Assembly (NCBI GenBank): GCA_030263475.1
Contig: SZPC01000005.1
Coordinates: 1 to 64,000, forward strand
From: OLB4 sp002050165
Lineage (GTDB): Bacteria; Bacteroidota; Ignavibacteria; Tepidaquicellales; Tepidaquicellaceae
Direction: 5' to 3'
DNA: 64,000 nucleotides
Shown: positions 63,095 to 64,000 of the stretch, in pieces
Layout: every line of letters begins with the position of its first letter
How positions within the stretch are numbered: position 1 is the stretch's first letter
The notes under the pieces: model-generated
The model's input: only the letters and a program-made list of their open reading frames with translations
What the model was told of the DNA's origin: nothing
Databases searched by the model: none
Program-made: the position numbers and the translations under genes

Positions 63095-63763
63095 TTAATC
63101 TTTCTTTGGTTTATCCCTGTAAACAAGGATAGAGTCAATCAGTCCGTAATCTTTAGCTTCTTCAGGTGTCATAAAGTTATCGCGTTCAGCATCGGTTTGA
63201 ATTTTTTCAATTGTTTTCCCGGAATGTTCTGATATTATCTGATAAAGCGTACTTCTGGTTTTCTCCATTTCCCTCGCCTGAATTAAGATATCCGTTGTTT
63301 GCCCCTGTATTCCACCAGACCAAGGTTGGTGCATTAAAATTTTTGAATGAGGAAGTGCGATACGTTTACCTTTCGCACCACCGGTGAGCAATAATTGTCC
63401 CATTGAAGCAGCCAACCCGACACAGGTTGTAGATACATCCGGACGAACGTATTGCATGGTATCATAAATTCCCAAGCCGGCAGTTACACTGCCGCCCGGT
63501 GAGTTAATGTACAGCATAATGTCTTTATCCGGATCTTCGGATTCAAGAAACAGTAACTGCGCAACTATCAAAGAAGCAATTTCATCGTAAATCGGATTAC
63601 CAAGGAACACTATTCGCTCCTTCAATAATCTTGAGTATATATCGTAGCTTCTTTCACCTCTCGAGGTTTGTTCAACCACTATCGGGATGAGCTGATTATT
63701 TAACCGATCAAGCCCATTGTTTATTAACTGTGAATTTTTTCCAATTATGTCTGTATAATGCAT
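63095..63763 (-). CDS. clpP: ATP-dependent Clp protease proteolytic subunit
   Basis: This 222-residue serine protease has catalytic Ser120 in CVGLAASMGQLLL and His145 in HSKILMHQPWSGG; the catalytic Asp follows in the helix after IQTDAERDNFMTPEEA. It forms a double heptameric chamber and works with ClpX or ClpA. The N-terminal leader (HYTDIIGKNSQLINNGLDR) is slightly longer than in E. coli. It starts 6 bases after the tig stop, the usual tig-clpP order. Confidence 0.97.
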   Translation of the reverse strand: MHYTDIIGKNSQLINNGLDRLNNQLIPIVVEQTSRGERSYDIYSRLLKERIVFLGNPIYDEIASLIVAQLLFLESEDPDKDIMLYINSPGGSVTAGLGIYDTMQYVRPDVSTTCVGLAASMGQLLLTGGAKGKRIALPHSKILMHQPWSGGIQGQTTDILIQAREMEKTRSTLYQIISEHSGKTIEKIQTDAERDNFMTPEEAKDYGLIDSILVYRDKPKKD

Positions 63764-63769
63764 GAGTAA

Positions 63770-64000
63770 TTAAATTTGAGTTTCTGTTTTCTGTGTTTCA
63801 ATTTTTTTTGTTTCTTCGGTTACGTTTGCATTTGAAACAACAAAATCTATGACTTTCTCTGTTAACAGGTTTTCAGTCAAGGATGGATTTTTCATGTATG
63901 TTTCGAGCAATTTGTCAGGCGGGATATTAAACCGTTCAAAATTTAATTTCACCATCTCAGCGAAGTCATCTTCGGTAAGTTTTAAATCCTCCAGTTCAAT
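63770..64000 (-). CDS. tig: Trigger factor, C-terminal fragment (runs off window)
   Basis: The frame is open to the right edge, so only the last 76 codons are seen. The helical C-terminal chaperone domain is recognised by NIPPDKLLETYMKNPSLTEN and LLTEKVIDFVVSNANV, followed by a Thr/Lys/Glu-rich tail. Trigger factor is the ribosome-bound chaperone of nascent chains. Placement directly before clpP supports the call. The start lies outside the window. Confidence 0.85.
   Translation of the reverse strand: MELEDLKLTEDDFAEMVKLNFERFNIPPDKLLETYMKNPSLTENLLTEKVIDFVVSNANVTEETKKIETQKTETQI

Noticed and set aside
1..64000. CRISPR arrays, insertion sequences, integrases, prophage genes
   Set aside because: No regularly spaced repeats, transposase or integrase motifs, or phage structural genes were seen on either strand.

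Overview
The window looks like a chromosomal segment of a member of the Ignavibacteria (Bacteroidota/Chlorobiota assemblage). Pointers are a type IX secretion C-terminal sorting domain with the NYPNPFNPVT signature, a Bacteroidota-type histone H1-like mini-protein, an atpD-atpC pair separated from the rest of the F1Fo operon, a DUF2723 membrane glycosyltransferase, LolCD, TonB-receptor-like proteins, low to moderate GC and many TTG/GTG starts. This assignment is inferred from gene content; no 16S or other marker is present.

Positions 110-23966 hold one long minus-strand surface-polysaccharide locus. Transcription runs from a winged-helix/nucleotidyltransferase-fold regulator through a short SLBB exporter and a Wzc-type tyrosine autokinase. 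Next come a toroid-fold protein, a bi-domain dehydrogenase, a Wzx flippase, a glycosyltransferase, a sugar N-formyltransferase, a WecE-type aminotransferase, a TylF-type methyltransferase and a Wzy-like polymerase. The distal part carries more glycosyltransferases, a WecB epimerase, a DUF354 protein and three sugar amidotransferases. Two of these are glutaminase/ATP-pyrophosphatase fusions and one is stand-alone. The product is inferred to be a Wzx/Wzy-made glycan with formamido- and amidated or amidinated amino sugars.

Positions 24238-46481 are mostly housekeeping and mixed genes: tRNA-Lys(UUU) with terminator, atpC/atpD, two related secreted proteins (one ending in dockerin-like EF-hands, one in a T9SS sorting domain), a TerC protein, fabD-fabG, a lipoprotein, an SDR enzyme, a zinc-ribbon membrane protein, hisC, the H1-like protein, lepA-lepB, a paaABCD phenylacetyl-CoA epoxidase cluster, an unrecognised P-loop protein and an EF-G-like GTPase.

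Positions 46664-64000 hold def-fmt, rarA, an N-terminally truncated clpB (middle domain plus second ATPase only), an SbnI-like ParB-fold protein, lolC-lolD, pstB-phoU, a TonB-receptor-like outer-membrane protein, a GT9 glycosyltransferase, two large GT-C membrane proteins, and clpP after the 3' end of tig, which runs off the right edge.

The most interesting items are the paired glutaminase-sugar amidotransferase fusions beside a third amidotransferase without its cysteine knuckle, the truncated ClpB linked to an SbnI-like gene, a formyltransferase lacking the catalytic Asn, an apparent one-base frameshift at the 5' end of a glycosyltransferase, and a codon-repeat tract encoding the kinase tyrosine tail.
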